From: Zeugodacus cucurbitae
Taxonomy: Eukaryota; Arthropoda; Insecta; Diptera; Tephritidae
Length of the DNA: 64,000 nucleotides
Reading direction: 5' to 3'
Assembly: GCF_028554725.1 (NCBI RefSeq)
Contig: NC_071667.1
Location: forward strand, 50,213,501 to 50,277,500
Shown: piece after piece, positions 60,814 to 64,000 of the stretch
Position numbering within the stretch: position 1 is the first letter of the stretch
How the letters are laid out: every line of letters starts with the position of its first letter
Made by a program: the position numbers and the translations under genes
Notes under the pieces: model-generated
Seen by the model: the letters and a program-made list of their open reading frames with translations, nothing else
Told to the model about the DNA's origin: nothing
Database searches by the model: none

Positions 60814-63800
60814 AAAGTAAACCAATCAAAATACAAGAACAATGCACACACAGTGAGGCACGACGAAAAGAAAACACAAAAACTGTAGGCATTTAATGGA
60901 ATGTGTTGCCGTCACGCAACTCAAAACTCACGGCGGCTGTCAGACCAATAACCATTCCGTATGCTCGCATATAATCAAATCAAAAAATTTTTTCTATCTG
61001 CCAACAACAAAATGTTGCGCGCTTTGGCTCACCTGCAGTGCAGCGCAAATTGAATTTAATTGAGTGCAAAAACAGTGAACAATCGGCATAATCAGCCAGG
61101 CAGCCACGCAGTGAGCTCGAACAGTCAGCGGCGAGCAAGCGAGCGAACAAAGTGTGATTGCATTTTGTAGGCAAGTCATGTAGGTGCACATGTCGGTGTT
61201 TGTGCAACTGACAAGCGGCAGGCAACTGCCAACAGTCGGCAATTGGCAATTCTCAAATGCAATTGCAAGCCAAGCACTCACTCGCTCGCTCGTGTATGAC
61301 TGTGTGTGTTCTGCTTGAACTCTGCATTCCTATTTGTTACAGTTAACACTTGCCACCGCTGCTGCTGCTCTACTGCTGCCACTATGCTACTACATACATA
61401 TGTATGTACAAGCGAGGTTGTTGTTGTCTCGTGCGCAACAAATTGGTGTCTTGCGAAAAAACAAACGGCATACGCAACAGTGAAGGCAATGACTAAGCGC
61501 ATGCAGCAGAGCGCTGCAAAGAGTGTTGCACGATTATGTGCAGTGTCTCAGTGGCTCATGTGCTAGTTGTTGTTGTTATTGCAACGCTTATTTCTATTGC
61601 TGCTGCTGCACGTGTAGCAATAGTCTTTGCACCTACTGCTGCTGCTGTCATTGTGGTTGTTGTTGTTGCTGTCATAGCTGCAATTGTTATGCTCGCTGTT
61701 GTTATTGCTGTTGCTGTTGTCATTGCAACCATATCGCATGCACGCTGCATTGCAAATGATTAGCATTGTGTGTTCACGCTTTTATGTCTACCTGCAACAC
61801 CGTGCAGCAAATGGTGCAACGCAATCAGTTGCAGTGGCTGTCAGTATTTATGCAAATGTGATTTCGAATTCGTTTTTTTTTTTTGTTTTCGCCACGCTCT
61901 CGAAATAATAATGCTGTCTGCATCGAAACGATAAGCTTAACGCGACACCACCACCACTACAATGGAATTGTGTGCATAAGTATACTGTAAATAGTATGTA
62001 TGTATGTAGTGCCACACAGGTGAGATTGCAGCTGTAGTACTGTACGATATATTTATATGTAGTGAACTACTGTGCATATTCTCGAGCTCGTAAATCACAC
62101 GCAAAGCCATAATACCCATATATGGCATACCCTGTAGGGATGTGCCAGCATAAATATACTCAAAATATGATTCATGCTTATCTAAAAAATTATACAATAC
62201 CTGTATTCGATTGGTCACTTCTCTGCTCGCTATCTTTGGGTACTGCTAGCTTGTCAAAAAAAAACAACTAAGTTATTAAGTTCAATTCGTACTAGACTGT
62301 ATGCCGTTTAGTGTGTTCTATTGGTTTCTCTACAGCGCTTAGCCAAATCGATGACAGCTAATAGATGCAAAACAAATGCCATAAATTGTAGAGTAGATTT
62401 ATTTTTCTAGAAAATTTTAGTGTATTAACATGAAGAAAGGTAGATATCTTCCTTGTATCTTCGAATTCCCTCAATAGTTTGTAAACTTGACCTCTAGTGG
62501 TTTTTTGAAGTAAAGTTAAAGCTACCATTCTTGGTGACAATCAAAGGGTTATCATGTTTTCATGAGATTTTTACTGGTTACCTATAAATCACGAAAAAGC
62601 AAAATAGTCCTTTCTCCTTAATAAGTTTTAAGTAATAATCAGAACTTCTCTTATAAAAACTTCAATGGTTATGTTCACATCTCTGTAATCAGGAACGAAG
62701 ATGTTTTTAATTAAATTACGCTGAGTTGGGTTAACATCAAAAGTATTATAAGAAAAGTCTGGTTTCCGAATAGTCCATTTAATGACCGTGTGGTATCCCA
62801 CTTTTCATTCACAATTTTCGAGATATATGCCTAATGATTCATAGAAGACTTAAAAAACGTTAGTGAATTTGTAGAAGATAGGCAGAAGTTCGGAAACCGC
62901 ATTGGAGCTTCATCACCTCTTGCCGAAAAACAAACATTTCAGTATTAGACAAAAAATTTAGATGTTAGATCGAAACCAGACCCTGCTTATTGCACACAGC
63001 ATAGTGTTTTTTAGTGGGTCGTATTGCCAGTTGGCTTCTTGACTAACAAGAATTGCATTTGTAAGCATTTAGTTTTAGGATACCTCGTTCTTCTTTTTAT
63101 GTTCGATTTATTTATTTATATTCTCTATAAAAGAGGACTCAAGGATACTTGTACTTACAGATTTTAATATCAAAAAACTTTAGGATTTCCATAATATTAT
63201 GGAATATTGATATAAGAAACCAGATGGTGCATAAATTTATATATAAAAATAGCAGAAGAGCATGTTATAGAACATTTTCTTCCTCTTGCTTCTCAGCAGT
63301 TAGGTCAAGTTGTCCTTGTTGTTGTCTTTACGAAGACATACACTTAAGAAAGGTTTAAAATTGGTTGAAAATCGCAATGCAAATATTTGAATACATTATT
63401 TACATTATGCTGGAGTCACCCATATGCCAATTACTGCATGCAACATTTGTTGCGCAACAATGTAACGAATGTCAGTTGAGGCATGCAACTACGTGCGCCA
63501 CATACCTATGTATACTCCAACACCCAAACAACAGCAACTACACACAATCCTTTCTGCTAAGTCCACTGTCCCTGCTTTCTTCTATTTATATTTGCTGGCA
63601 CTTTAATGCGACACCCTCGAGTTGGGCGGCGGCGGCGGCTACAGCAAGGCCACAAGCGTTATAACTTTATTGCTGACATATTATCGCCAGCACGTACGAA
63701 ATTTGCTGCAACAGTAATTGTTGCAACACTTCGTGATTGCCATTGTGACTAGCGGCAAATGGCTAGTCAGTTAGCCAGTTATCCAAATAAGCAGGCTGCT

Positions 63801-64000
63801 AACAACAACTAACGGCAGCACACAGCTCTGGGGCTGGGAAGACGTTTGTGGTATTGTGTATGTTCTCAACGGTTGTATGTGTGGTTTAATTCAAGCAGTA
63901 GCTGCAGCAATTTGTGTGTGATTCGTGGCTGGTAAGTGCACATAAATTGCATATCGACGATGGGAGTACAATCAATTACTTTGCGTTGGTTGTTAATTTG
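60814..64000. other. Intronic sequence; TGY-rich low-complexity stretch inside
   Basis: A GC-richer island runs from 60830 to 61900. Within it, 61555-61760 is a low-complexity run of TGT/TGC/GTT/GCT trinucleotides, readable as poly-Cys, poly-Val/Ala or, on the other strand, poly-Thr/Ala/Asn. All of these are repeat artefacts. AT-rich DNA follows to 63360, then another GC-richer stretch to the end with a GGC run at 63627-63640. No exon is accepted. Confidence 0.55.

Noticed and set aside
61523..61766. Cys/His/Tyr-rich, Val/Ala-rich and Asn-rich frames
   Set aside because: All are readings of one TGY/GTT/GCT low-complexity stretch on either strand.
1..64000. CRISPR array, bacterial operon or phage content
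   Set aside because: Repeat structure, splice signals and transposons are those of an insect nuclear genome; no spaced direct repeats or dense coding are present.

Overview
The window looks like nuclear DNA of a higher fly, most likely a tephritid fruit fly (Bactrocera, Zeugodacus or Ceratitis type). It is strongly AT-rich and full of fly-style TTG/CAA and TA/TG microsatellites. Protein coding is almost absent. Its mobile elements are dipteran: a DD41D mariner relative of the rosa type, a second mariner family, RTE-like non-LTR retrotransposon 3' ends, and a hairpin-ended interspersed repeat. The organism call is inference; no mitochondrial or rRNA marker is present.

I read most of the window as one long intron of a + strand gene. 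One well-supported coding exon lies at 9368-9710: a good acceptor, a Ser/Thr-rich open frame with varied synonymous codons, and a GTAAGC donor. A possible initiator at 7634 followed by a GTAAGT donor at 8070 could be its non-coding first exon. No other convincing exon follows, and the remaining open frames are short, low-complexity or fall inside transposons.

The most interesting signal is a set of three zero-nucleotide splice junctions on the + strand at 29459|29460, 51388|51389 and 60748|60749. Each has a pyrimidine tract, a branch-point-like adenosine 29-31 nt upstream, and an AG directly fused to a GTAA donor. Each is followed 35-59 nt later by a second strong donor (GTAAGT or GTAAGC). 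This is the architecture of Drosophila ratchet points with short recursive-splicing exons. Together they would let an intron of more than 54 kb be removed in steps of about 20, 22, 9 and more than 3 kb.

Mobile and repetitive DNA, left to right: a TTTTA array (767-1294); a hairpin-ended repeat with an RTE-like fragment nested in it (2560-3622); a second RTE-like 3' fragment on the minus strand (10100-10620); a 945-bp DD41D mariner with intact ends but a deleted N-terminus (24813-25757); three more copies of the hairpin-ended repeat (28281-28680, 30160-31059, 32930-33320); an RTE-like reverse transcriptase pseudogene (36180-37174); a decayed DD41D relic beside a 718-bp mariner deletion derivative (41246-42507); a 75-bp degenerate tandem repeat (56884-57515); and an RNase H-type non-LTR relic (59290-59965). 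The rest is unannotated intronic or intergenic sequence alternating between AT-rich stretches and GC-richer islands, with blocks of opposite T versus A strand bias.
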